From the NCBI GenBank assembly GCA_015065925.1, contig SVPL01000020.1, positions 1 to 39,128 of the forward strand: a stretch of 39,128 bases of DNA. Reading direction: 5' to 3'. The notes beneath the pieces are model-generated. The model ran no database searches. It was given only the letters and a program-made list of their open reading frames with translations, and was not told the DNA's origin. The stretch is from Oscillospiraceae bacterium (lineage in GTDB: Bacteria > Bacillota > Clostridia > Oscillospirales > Acutalibacteraceae). Numbering within the stretch: the stretch's first letter is position 1; every line of letters starts with the position of its first letter. The position numbers and the translations under genes are program-made. This document shows, in pieces, positions 7,836 through 15,432 of this stretch.

Positions 7836-10800
7836 ATGGGTGAAATTAAAAAAAGCGAGCTTCTTTTAAAATTAATGGAAAACTCCAAGCTAATTGGTGA
7901 CAAAAGAAACCAACCCTTTACAGCAGAAAAATTTTTGGTTGCAATAATTGATTTATTAGCCTCAAATGAGGAAAAAAATCGGGAATTAACAGAGGTTGAA
8001 TTAATTATAAATAAAACGGTTGGGGATGTAGCCGCCGCCAAAGAAAAATTAATGGCATATATTTGCCGTGAAAACGGCGCAGTTTACCTTGACAGTTTAT
8101 ATATGATGAAAAAGCTTGATCAGGCAACATCAATTGCAACTGCCGAAAAAAGGGAGGCGGTAGACTGTGTGAATTTGCTTTTGTGCATTATTAACGATCC
8201 TGACTCGGCAGTTAAGAGCGTAATGTCTGCCGATGCAATTAAAAATCTTGCTAAAAACACTCAAACCGCCACGCCCACCCAAACGGATAGTGACACCATT
8301 TTAGAAAAAGAATTAAATGAACAACCTGCCTTTCCTAAGGTTAAGGAAAAGGAAGAAAGCGTATCAAAAGCTGATATTTCCGCACTTGTTGCAGAGGTTA
8401 AACACATTCGTAATGAATTAAAGAGTGTAATTTTCGGTCAGGATAACGCAATAAATGTTTTTACAACAGGTTATTTTCAAGCAAGTCTGCTTTCAATGAT
8501 AGATAAAACCCGCACCCGTCCCAAAGCTTCATTTTTATTTGCAGGCCCTCCTGGTGTTGGCAAAACCTTTTTAGCGCAAAAATGTGAGGAAATCCTTGGT
8601 ATACCCGTTGCCCGTTTCGATATGAGTGAATACAATAACAAGGAATCTGCAATTGAATTTTGCGGAAGTGATGCGGTTTACAAAAATAACAAACAGGGTA
8701 ATTTTACTTCGTTTGTAAGCGAAAATCCCAAATGTATGGTAATTCTGGATGAGATTGAAAAGGCTCATATCAGCATTATTCATTTATTCTTGCAGGTGCT
8801 TGATGCAGGTCGCCTCAGAGATAGCAATACCGATAAGGAAATATCCTTTAAGGATGTAATACTTATTTTTACAACCAATGCAGGTAAACAGCTCTATCAG
8901 GATAGCGATATTGAAGACCTTTCAACAGTATCCAGAAAGGTAATAATCAGTGCTCTTGAAAAGGATATTAATCCCGAAACGGGTGCGCCCTATTTCCCCG
9001 CGGCAATTTGCTCGCGCTTTGCTTCGGGTAATGTTGTTATGTTTAATCATATAGGCGCCCATAATCTTCGCAATATAGCCAAAAGGGAAATCAACAGGCA
9101 TACGGGCAATCTAAGTAATGAGATGGATATTAATATGACCTTGGACGAGCTTGTTTATACCGCCCTTTTATTTTCCGAAGGCTCAAAGGCAGATGCCAGA
9201 ACCATACGCAGTCGTGCCGAAACCTTTTTCAACGATGAGCTTTATGAATTGTTAAGATTAGTGGGCTCAGAAAAGGTAAACACTTCAATTAACGACATTG
9301 AAAATATTGAGGTAAAGGTGGATTTAAATAATCTGCCCGACAATATTAAAGACTTATTCACTATGGAGGAGAAAAAGAAGGTTCTTGTTCTTAGTGACCA
9401 AGCAACCGTTTCTCAGTGTGCCGCCAATGAGTCGGTTTGCGATATTATTGGAGTTCAAACAAGCGAGCAGGCTATTGAAACCATTAAAACTGAGGATATT
9501 GCCTTAATAATTTTAGATGTAAAATTTGGTTCGGAGGAAAAATCTGCCGATATTTTAAATATTGAGGATATAGAAACTCCTGCGCGTCAGGTTCTTCAGG
9601 CTCTGCACACCCAAAGAAACGACATTCCCGTTTATCTGTTGGACGGTGGTGAAAGCGGGCTTGATGATGAAGAAAAAATATCCTTTGCCCGTCAGGGAAT
9701 AAGCGGATTTTTAAGTCTTGCAGGCAGTTCGGAAAAGAGCTTTGCCTTTGAGCTTGGCGAGATTTTGGAGAATTTGCATCAACGGGCAAGTATGATGAAG
9801 CTTGCAAAGGAAAACAAAATAATCGACTTTGAAACTGCTCAGTCAATTTCCAAGGATGGTAAAACTGCAACCATCAAGCTTTTTGATTTCAAAGCAACCA
9901 TTGCGGTGGATGCCGAGGATTCAGAAAATGTTCTCAGCGCTGTTTCCAAGCCTAATGTGCGTTTTGATGATGTTATTGGTGCTAAGGATGCAAAAAAAGA
10001 GCTTACATATTTTGTTAATTACCTTAAAAATCCTAAAAAATATATGGGAACAGGCGTAAAAGCGCCAAAAGGAATGTTATTATACGGGCCTCCCGGTACG
10101 GGTAAAACAATGCTTGCAAAGGCTATGGCTTGTGAGGCGGATGTTACATATATTGCCGCCGAGGGTAATCAGTTCCTTCGACAATATGTTGGTGAGGGTT
10201 CTCAAAAGGTTCACGAATTATTTAAAACCGCAAGAAAATATGCTCCTGCAATTCTTTTTATTGATGAAATTGATGCTATTGCTAAGGAGCGTAAGGGCGG
10301 TGTAAATTCAGGCGCTTCAGGAGAGGGCACCTTAACGGCGTTTTTAACCGAAATGGATGGGTTTGCAAATGATCCAACCAAGCCTGTATTTGTACTTGCC
10401 GCAACTAATTTTGATGTTGAGCCGGGAAGCGATAAGAGTCTTGACCCCGCTTTAATGCGTCGTTTTGACAGAAGGGTTTATATTGATTTACCCGATAAGG
10501 ATGACAGAATTAAATTTCTCAAAATGAAAATCAACCAAAACAAGGCTTTGGATATCTCCGAGGCTCAGGTGGAAAATATCGCTGTCAGAGCAACGGGTAT
10601 GAGCCTTGCAGATTTGGACTCAGCGGTTGAACTTGCCCTTCGCTCAGCAATACGAGAGGGAAGCGCAACGGTAACCGACGCTATTTTGGAGGAAGCCTTT
10701 GAAACCTTTAACGGCGGCGAGGTTAAAAAGTGGGATGCATCTCAGCTTGAGCGTGTTGCAAGGCACGAGGCAGGTCACGCATTCCTTTGCTGGCTTGCAG

Positions 10801-11276
10801 GCGAAACACCCTCCTACCTTACCATTGTTGCCCGTGGAAATCACGGCGGTTATATGCAACACGCCGAGCAGGAGGGCAAGGCTATTTACACCAAGGATGA
10901 GCTCCTTTCTCGCATAAGAACATCTTTGGGCGGTAGGGCATCTGAGATTGTTTATTACGGCGAAAAGGATGGAGTCTCTACGGGTGCAAGCGGAGATTTG
11001 GCATCGGCTACTGCTATTGCCCAGCAGATTGTTTGTTCATACGGTATGGATGAGGAATTTGGTCTTGCTACCGTTAACGGTGCGGTTGCCACTAATGGTA
11101 CAATGTCCACCTTGGTAAGAAATTCGGTAAATCGTATTTTAAAGGAGCAGATGGAGCAGGCAATTCAGCTTATAAGCCAAAATAAGAACAAAATAGACGC
11201 ATTGGTAGATGCTTTAATGGCTAAAAATCAACTTAATTCAGCCGAAATTGAGCAGACAATAAAATGCGCTGAATAG
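7836..11276 (+). CDS. Giant soluble AAA+ protease: Clp-type AAA+ / degenerate receiver / FtsH-type AAA+ with M41 peptidase
   Basis: About 1146 aa, numbered from the ATG at 7836, which has AAGGAG 9 nt upstream (the ATG at 7827 touches the ribosome binding site). Residues 1-135 are helical and resemble a Clp repeat domain. Residues 190-475 form a ClpB/ClpA second-ring-like AAA+ module: Walker A GPPGVGKT 237-244, Walker B ILDE near 303-306, sensor TTNAG near 346. Residues 514-650 look like a receiver domain with an Asp in LDV near 561 but without the conserved Lys, so probably degenerate. Residues 705-960 are FtsH-type AAA+: Walker A GPPGTGKT 751-758, Walker B FIDEID 808-813, a second-region-of-homology RRFDRR. 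Residues 965-1146 are an M41 peptidase with HEAGH at 977-981 and the third zinc ligand Asp1054 (GASGD). No membrane segment is seen, whereas FtsH proteins are normally anchored. The architecture is new to me. Confidence 0.85.
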   Translation: MGEIKKSELLLKLMENSKLIGDKRNQPFTAEKFLVAIIDLLASNEEKNRELTEVELIINKTVGDVAAAKEKLMAYICRENGAVYLDSLYMMKKLDQATSIATAEKREAVDCVNLLLCIINDPDSAVKSVMSADAIKNLAKNTQTATPTQTDSDTILEKELNEQPAFPKVKEKEESVSKADISALVAEVKHIRNELKSVIFGQDNAINVFTTGYFQASLLSMIDKTRTRPKASFLFAGPPGVGKTFLAQKCEEILGIPVARFDMSEYNNKESAIEFCGSDAVYKNNKQGNFTSFVSENPKCMVILDEIEKAHISIIHLFLQVLDAGRLRDSNTDKEISFKDVILIFTTNAGKQLYQDSDIEDLSTVSRKVIISALEKDINPETGAPYFPAAICSRFASGNVVMFNHIGAHNLRNIAKREINRHTGNLSNEMDINMTLDELVYTALLFSEGSKADARTIRSRAETFFNDELYELLRLVGSEKVNTSINDIENIEVKVDLNNLPDNIKDLFTMEEKKKVLVLSDQATVSQCAANESVCDIIGVQTSEQAIETIKTEDIALIILDVKFGSEEKSADILNIEDIETPARQVLQALHTQRNDIPVYLLDGGESGLDDEEKISFARQGISGFLSLAGSSEKSFAFELGEILENLHQRASMMKLAKENKIIDFETAQSISKDGKTATIKLFDFKATIAVDAEDSENVLSAVSKPNVRFDDVIGAKDAKKELTYFVNYLKNPKKYMGTGVKAPKGMLLYGPPGTGKTMLAKAMACEADVTYIAAEGNQFLRQYVGEGSQKVHELFKTARKYAPAILFIDEIDAIAKERKGGVNSGASGEGTLTAFLTEMDGFANDPTKPVFVLAATNFDVEPGSDKSLDPALMRRFDRRVYIDLPDKDDRIKFLKMKINQNKALDISEAQVENIAVRATGMSLADLDSAVELALRSAIREGSATVTDAILEEAFETFNGGEVKKWDASQLERVARHEAGHAFLCWLAGETPSYLTIVARGNHGGYMQHAEQEGKAIYTKDELLSRIRTSLGGRASEIVYYGEKDGVSTGASGDLASATAIAQQIVCSYGMDEEFGLATVNGAVATNGTMSTLVRNSVNRILKEQMEQAIQLISQNKNKIDALVDALMAKNQLNSAEIEQTIKCAE

Positions 11277-11295
11277 CAAAAGGCAGGACTTTAAA

Positions 11296-12402
11296 GTGGA
11301 TGAAAATATTGTATATTCCGCTGAGCAGGCGAGAGAAATAGGCAAGGTCTATCTTTTTAACAGCGACGGGGACCCTCAAAAAAAGGAGTTTGGATTAAAA
11401 TTACTTTTCAGAGCACAGCGCCAAAAGGACCCTGAAGCCACATATATTATTTCAAGATTGCTTTTAGACGGGATTATAACTGCTTCGGTAGAAAATCAAA
11501 CGGAATACGCTTTAACACAAATGTGCGCTTCCGCAAATAGCGGCTGTATTCAGGCACGGGCGTTTTTAAATGTATATTGTAAACGGCAATATGAAAAAAA
11601 TCATATGTTCAATAGGTTAAAACGCAATGGGGCGCTTGTGGATTTTGAAGGTAAGCCCATTAAAATCAACAGGCAGGGCGTTTTAACCCCCATTGACGCC
11701 CTTTTAGAATACAAAAACGGGCAGAATATTTTAACACTAAGCGTAAATGTGGCATTTTCTTATTTTAATGAAATGGAAAATACTGAACAATTTGAAGCTG
11801 CAGTGCGTAAAGGTCTCCTTCGGTGGCAGGGTGAATATGAGGTGTTTGGCGGACAAAAGGTGATTGTAAAGGTAAACATTACCAACAAGCCCAATTTGTT
11901 TGACAATCTTTATATTATACCTGTGACCGATGAATACGGTAATGCAATTCAAAAAATGAGTAGTATTATTTCAACCAAAGAAAAAAGCAAAAGATTTTCT
12001 GACATTATAAAAAAGAAAAGGTCTTTTGCTCTTTCGGGCTTTAAATGGTCGGTTAAATCCCGAAAATTTATTTTTATGCAGTCCGACGACGGTAAATTCA
12101 ACAATTATTATGAAATTGAGCATGTGGCAAAGCACGAGTTCGGTCACGCTCTCGGTCTTGGAGATTTATATGCCAGCAAGGCAGACTCCTTAGACGGTGT
12201 AAGTCTTGGTACATATTCTGAGTTAGATAGTTATGCCATAAGTGATAAATATTATAATTTAGTTATGTGCGACCATTATGGGCCCATTAGCAATAACGAT
12301 ATTGAAATGGTTATTCTGGCGTTCAGCAAAAACAAAATTCAGTTATATCAGCGCAGTAAAATAAAAGATAAAATATCTTCAGCCTTAGGAAGGGGAAATT
12401 AA
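11296..12402 (+). CDS. Cytoplasmic metzincin-like zinc protease with N-terminal Sel1-like repeats
   Basis: 368 aa starting at a GTG; AGGCAGGA lies 6-8 nt upstream, and the gene starts 19 bp after the giant protease. Residues 20-100 contain Ala- and Leu-rich helical pairs resembling Sel1/TPR repeats. The C-terminal half has the metzincin signature HEFGHALGLGD (His280, Glu281, His284, Asp290), with Asp as third zinc ligand as in snapalysin-type enzymes, and a Met-turn candidate at Met324 (LVMCDHYG). Metzincins of this kind are usually secreted, but no signal peptide or membrane segment is visible, so an intracellular role is inferred. Position between the FtsH-like protease and a TerB-like protein ties it to the same system. 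It could be activated or fed by the AAA+ protein. Confidence 0.75.
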   Translation: MDENIVYSAEQAREIGKVYLFNSDGDPQKKEFGLKLLFRAQRQKDPEATYIISRLLLDGIITASVENQTEYALTQMCASANSGCIQARAFLNVYCKRQYEKNHMFNRLKRNGALVDFEGKPIKINRQGVLTPIDALLEYKNGQNILTLSVNVAFSYFNEMENTEQFEAAVRKGLLRWQGEYEVFGGQKVIVKVNITNKPNLFDNLYIIPVTDEYGNAIQKMSSIISTKEKSKRFSDIIKKKRSFALSGFKWSVKSRKFIFMQSDDGKFNNYYEIEHVAKHEFGHALGLGDLYASKADSLDGVSLGTYSELDSYAISDKYYNLVMCDHYGPISNNDIEMVILAFSKNKIQLYQRSKIKDKISSALGRGN

Positions 12403-12403
12403 A

Positions 12404-12862
12404 ATGTCAAATTTAAATACATATATCGAAAGCTTTAAAATGAAGTATGATTCATTTATTGTAGGTTGCGATTCGGTGGAGGAGCTTGGGCTTTGGGATA
12501 AAGAAAATCTTGGAGAAATGGACGCTTTTTATTCCAATAATATGTCAAGCCTTATTTTAAGAGTGATTGCCATTGACGGTAAAATCACCCAAAAAGAGGT
12601 TGAATATCTTAACAAAAGCTTTGGCTTTAATTACACCCTTAACGAGCTTACTCAGGTCTATGATATCTGTAAGGAAGAAATTTTAAAATCCTTTGAGGAA
12701 AGCTTTGAAAACAGCTTTTCTTATTTGCAAGAAATAAATCCAAAGCTTGCCGAAGCCTATAAAGAGCTTATTGTATTAATTTGTGAAATTATTATTAAAA
12801 GTGATGATGTTGTTTCACCCTCAGAAATTTCTGAGGTAGAATGCATAAAAGCAAAAATATAA
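12404..12862 (+). CDS. TerB-like small helical protein
   Basis: 152 aa, starting 1 bp after the metzincin stop codon, with AAGGGGA about 9 nt upstream. Two helical halves each carry the TerB-type pattern of a hydrophobic helix followed by an acidic turn: LRVIAIDGKITQKEVEYL (about 50-67) and ICEIIIKSDDVVSPSEISEV (about 125-145). TerB-like domains occur in tellurite resistance and wider stress-response modules and may bind metal through the acidic turns. No membrane helix is seen. I call the fold by pattern only; a small all-helical protein of another type is possible. The operon position makes it the likely sensor or adaptor of the upstream proteases (inference). Confidence 0.6.
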   Translation: MSNLNTYIESFKMKYDSFIVGCDSVEELGLWDKENLGEMDAFYSNNMSSLILRVIAIDGKITQKEVEYLNKSFGFNYTLNELTQVYDICKEEILKSFEESFENSFSYLQEINPKLAEAYKELIVLICEIIIKSDDVVSPSEISEVECIKAKI

Positions 12863-12884
12863 AAGAGCCTTAAGGAGAGTAAAA

Positions 12885-13706
12885 ATGTCGGGCATTTTAT
12901 ATGTATTGGGTACGCCCATAGGCAATTTGGGGGATTTTTCGCCCCGAGCCAAGGAAATACTTTCTCAGGTGGATTTCATAGCCGCCGAGGACACCAGAGT
13001 CACCATAAAACTGCTTAATAAGTTTGAAATAAACACTCCAATGGTGAGCTATCACGAGCACAATCACATCACAAGCGGCGAAAAAATCATAGCCCGTTTG
13101 CTTGGTGGCGAAAGCTCTGCTTTGGTTACCGATGCGGGTATGCCGGCTATATCCGATCCGGGTGAGGATTTGGTGCTTTTAGCTCATAAAAACGGCATAA
13201 CGGTATCGTCGGTGCCGGGGCCAAGTGCCGTTATAACCGCCCTTGCAATTTCGGGTATGCCAAGCGGTCGTTTTAGCTTTGAAGGGTTTTTATCCACCGC
13301 CAAGCAAAGCCGTAAAGAGCATTTGGACTCCTTAAAAAACGATACTCGAACCCTTATTTTCTATGAGGCACCCCACAAGCTTGTCAACACCCTTAAGGAT
13401 ATGCTTGAAGCCTTCGGAGATAGAGAAATTGCGCTATGCAAGGAGCTTACCAAGCTTCACGAAACGGTAATTCGCACAACCTTTTCTAAGGCTTTGGCGG
13501 ATTTTGAGGTTACACCCCCAAAGGGCGAATATGTTATGATTGTTAAGGGTGCCGAGCCAACGGCGGACAAAGAATATACTCTGGAGCAGGCTGTAACCCT
13601 TGCAAAGGAGTATCAAAAGGGTGGTGAGTCGGCATCAAATGCCGCAAAGCTCGCCGCCAAAGAAACAGGCTTTAAAAAAAGCGATATTTATAAAAGCCTT
13701 ATATAA
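12885..13706 (+). CDS. rsmI: 16S rRNA (cytidine1402-2'-O)-methyltransferase RsmI
   Basis: SAM-dependent enzyme that 2'-O-methylates C1402 of 16S rRNA in the decoding centre. The family (SAM tetrapyrrole-methylase-like fold) hallmarks are present: LYVLGTPIGNLGDFSPRA at the N-terminus, AEDTRVT near 35, SYHEHN near 57, VTDAGMPAISDPG near 83, the VPGPSAVITAL loop near 107, FEGFL near 128 and FYEAPHKL near 158. 273 aa is the normal length. AAGGAGAG lies 6-9 nt upstream. It is 22 bp after the TerB-like gene, so it may be co-transcribed with the protease locus, but as a housekeeping gene it may simply be adjacent. Confidence 0.95.
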   Translation: MSGILYVLGTPIGNLGDFSPRAKEILSQVDFIAAEDTRVTIKLLNKFEINTPMVSYHEHNHITSGEKIIARLLGGESSALVTDAGMPAISDPGEDLVLLAHKNGITVSSVPGPSAVITALAISGMPSGRFSFEGFLSTAKQSRKEHLDSLKNDTRTLIFYEAPHKLVNTLKDMLEAFGDREIALCKELTKLHETVIRTTFSKALADFEVTPPKGEYVMIVKGAEPTADKEYTLEQAVTLAKEYQKGGESASNAAKLAAKETGFKKSDIYKSLI

Positions 13707-13708
13707 AG

Positions 13709-13725
13709 AAACGCGAGGCGTTTTT
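13709..13725 (+). terminator. Short intrinsic terminator after rsmI
   Basis: AAACGC and GCGTTT pair around a 3-nt loop right after the rsmI stop codon and run into T5. The stem is only 6 bp, so efficiency is uncertain. Confidence 0.5.
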
Positions 13726-13784
13726 ATTGCGGGATGGTTTTTATCTTTTGGCTAAACCTCGTTCCGCGCCCTGAAGGTCACAGG

Positions 13785-13934
13785 TAAATTTGGGTTTGAA
13801 AGGCGAAACGCCTTTCAAACCCGTAGGGAACGACCAATGTTGTCGTTCCGTATAATTACCACATTTTTTAGGAACGACACATCGGTCGTTCCCTACATCT
13901 GTTTAATACAATCTCATCTTCAAACCCCAATTTA
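13785..13934. mobile_element. MITE-like foldback element, copy 1
   Basis: About 150 bp with near-matching terminal inverted repeats (TAAATTTGGGTTT left, AAACCCCAATTTA right). Inside are a palindrome (TTTGAAAGGCG/CGCCTTTCAAA) and a second inverted repeat GTAGGGAACGACC/GGTCGTTCCCTAC. The same arrangement and largely the same sequence recur at 28729-28883. It has no ORF, so it would depend on a transposase elsewhere. Confidence 0.75.
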
Positions 13935-13963
13935 TAATTCTGCTTTAATACCACCCATACAAA

Positions 13964-14002
13964 AAACACCCTTTGACTTTTTAAGGTCATAGGGCGTTTT
14001 TT
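13964..14002 (+). terminator. Intrinsic terminator
   Basis: AAACACCCTTTGAC (13964-13977) pairs with GTCATAGGGCGTTT (13986-13999), 12 of 14 positions, ending in T6. It is the last element before the direct repeat at 14005. It probably belongs to the rsmI unit interrupted by the MITE. Confidence 0.7.
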
Positions 14003-14004
14003 AT

Positions 14005-14025
14005 AACCTGCACCAAGATAGATTT
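14005..14025. repeat. Left 21-nt direct repeat bounding the S41 cassette (att-like)
   Basis: AAC-C-TGCACCAAGATAGATTT matches 15343-15363 at 20 of 21 positions. The 1338-bp offset encloses one gene, its promoter and two hairpins, as expected for attL/attR after a site-specific insertion or for ends of a duplicated target. Confidence 0.7.
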
Positions 14026-14031
14026 AAAACA

Positions 14032-14074
14032 AAGACTCATAATGCTTATATAAGCATGATTAATAAAGAGTCTT
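14032..14074. repeat. Nested hairpin 1 inside the cassette
   Basis: AAGACTC (14032-14038) pairs with GAGTCTT (14068-14074); inside it lies a perfect 16-bp palindrome ATGCTTATATAAGCAT (14042-14057). Confidence 0.7.
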
Positions 14075-14087
14075 ATATAAAGAAAAA

Positions 14088-14123
14088 GAGTCATAACGAT
14101 TCTATAAAGAATCATCATGACTC
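14088..14123. repeat. Nested hairpin 2 inside the cassette
   Basis: GAGTCAT (14088-14094) pairs with ATGACTC (14117-14123), and inside it GATTCT (14098-14103) pairs with AGAATC (14108-14113), separated by symmetric 3-nt bulges. The outer GAGTC/GACTC core is shared with hairpin 1. The structure recalls recombinase substrates more than terminators. Confidence 0.7.
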
Positions 14124-14141
14124 ATAAGGATTGCGGAAATA

Positions 14142-14170
14142 TTGAATTTTTATATTTTTGGTGGTATAAT
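14142..14170 (+). promoter_or_regulatory. Promoter of the S41 peptidase gene
   Basis: TTGAAT (14142-14147), a 17-bp spacer and TATAAT (14165-14170) with TG at 14162-14163 (extended -10). The cassette therefore carries its own promoter. Confidence 0.75.
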
Positions 14171-14207
14171 CAAATAAATTAAAATTATTCAAGCAAGGGG
14201 TGGTATA

Positions 14208-15338
14208 TTGATTATTTCAACATATGTGAACGACCTAGAATTCTTGTACAGTAAATTAATCAAACATCCATTATTTGTTATTAAAAAGAATGAGCTTGAT
14301 AGATTTAATAAGATATACAACGACATCATTCATAAACAAAATGACTACTCTGATTTTATAGACTCAATGACATTACTGACTGGCTTTTTTAATGATGGTC
14401 ACACAAACATTGAGTTGCCATATACAAATAGTGATAAATGCCTAAATATTCCGTGTCATTGGGATGAGAACCGACTAATCTTGTCACAAGATTATAACGA
14501 AGCTAAAAGCGGCTCAGAGATAATATCTATTAATAATACCGCAATAGATGAAATCATATCTTTGATGACAGAAAGAATCCCGCACGAAAATATTTATCTT
14601 GTCAAAAGCCGAATGATTAATTATCCATATAAGAATTACCATGTCTTCAGCGAATTTAATTTATCATCGTTATTTGGAAAGAAAGCCAAGTATAATATAT
14701 GCTTTGCCACAAAAGGAAGCACAATAACAAAGTCATGTTTACTTGAAAACTATACTGGTTTTTTAGATTTCAATGAAAACAATTTTGTATATTATGAATT
14801 GGTAGGAGACGATATCGTTTTACATTTAGATAGTTGTATATGTGATGAAGTTTATAAAAGCACATTAAACAAAGTAGCCGATATCTGTAATGAGATAAAA
14901 GTGAAATCTCTAATATTAGATTTAAGCAAGAATATGGGCGGTTCCTCTGCCGTTATTGATGAATTTATAAAACATATTGATATTGATGAATTTAGACGAT
15001 ATGAAATGATTGACTATTCGCAAGGAACACCACAACACATAGCAAAACGCAGAGATGTCGTTAAAAACAACAAAGCATCAAAACTCTTTGCATTAGATAT
15101 ATATTGCCGTGTATCACATGATACATTCAGTAGTGCTCGCACATTTGCTGTTACATTAAAGGATAATGGTATAGCAAAAATAATTGGTAGTCCAACAGGT
15201 GGAAAACCGAACTCGTTCGGAATGCCTAAAAAATTCAAAACCCCAAATAACGAAATTAATTTTAGAGTGTCGCAATGTCTTTTCTTACGGCCTAATAAAA
15301 CCGAAGATGGCGAAATTGCATTATTTCCAATAGATTAA
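14208..15338 (+). CDS. Intracellular S41-family peptidase-like protein
   Basis: 376 aa from a TTG start with AAGGGG 7 nt upstream; the next in-frame ATG is about 50 codons downstream, inside the conserved region. S41 (tail-specific/tricorn-like) features appear in order: FNDGHTNIEL near residues 61-70, LDLSKNMGG near 237-245 (usual form DLRxNxGG), then HDTFSSARTF with candidate catalytic Ser308/Ser309, and IIGSPTGGKPN near 325. The residue after SSA is Arg where Glu is usual. There is no signal peptide, PDZ domain or membrane helix, so it acts in the cytoplasm, unlike secreted Ctp proteases. Base composition is more AT-rich than the neighbours, and the gene lies between 21-nt direct repeats, suggesting horizontal arrival. 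Substrate unknown. Confidence 0.75.
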   Translation: MIISTYVNDLEFLYSKLIKHPLFVIKKNELDRFNKIYNDIIHKQNDYSDFIDSMTLLTGFFNDGHTNIELPYTNSDKCLNIPCHWDENRLILSQDYNEAKSGSEIISINNTAIDEIISLMTERIPHENIYLVKSRMINYPYKNYHVFSEFNLSSLFGKKAKYNICFATKGSTITKSCLLENYTGFLDFNENNFVYYELVGDDIVLHLDSCICDEVYKSTLNKVADICNEIKVKSLILDLSKNMGGSSAVIDEFIKHIDIDEFRRYEMIDYSQGTPQHIAKRRDVVKNNKASKLFALDIYCRVSHDTFSSARTFAVTLKDNGIAKIIGSPTGGKPNSFGMPKKFKTPNNEINFRVSQCLFLRPNKTEDGEIALFPID

Positions 15339-15342
15339 TAAA

Positions 15343-15363
15343 AACTTGCACCAAGATAGATTT
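15343..15363. repeat. Right 21-nt direct repeat bounding the S41 cassette (att-like)
   Basis: AAC-T-TGCACCAAGATAGATTT, one mismatch from 14005-14025. It begins 4 bp after the S41 stop codon and is followed at once by the rpsI terminator, which suggests that the cassette landed between two terminators. Confidence 0.7.
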
Positions 15364-15368
15364 TGAGG

Positions 15369-15409
15369 CAAAAAGAAACCCCCTAAACCAAAGATGGTTT
15401 CGGGGGTTT
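15369..15409 (-). terminator. Terminator of the rplM-rpsI operon (possibly bidirectional)
   Basis: On the minus strand AAACCCCC-G-AAACC pairs with GGTTT-A-GGGGGTTT (15376-15409), followed by TCTTTTT. On the plus strand it ends in TTTTG, so it may also stop transcripts from the S41 gene. Confidence 0.85.
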
Positions 15410-15432
15410 TGTAAACATTGAAATAATACAGA

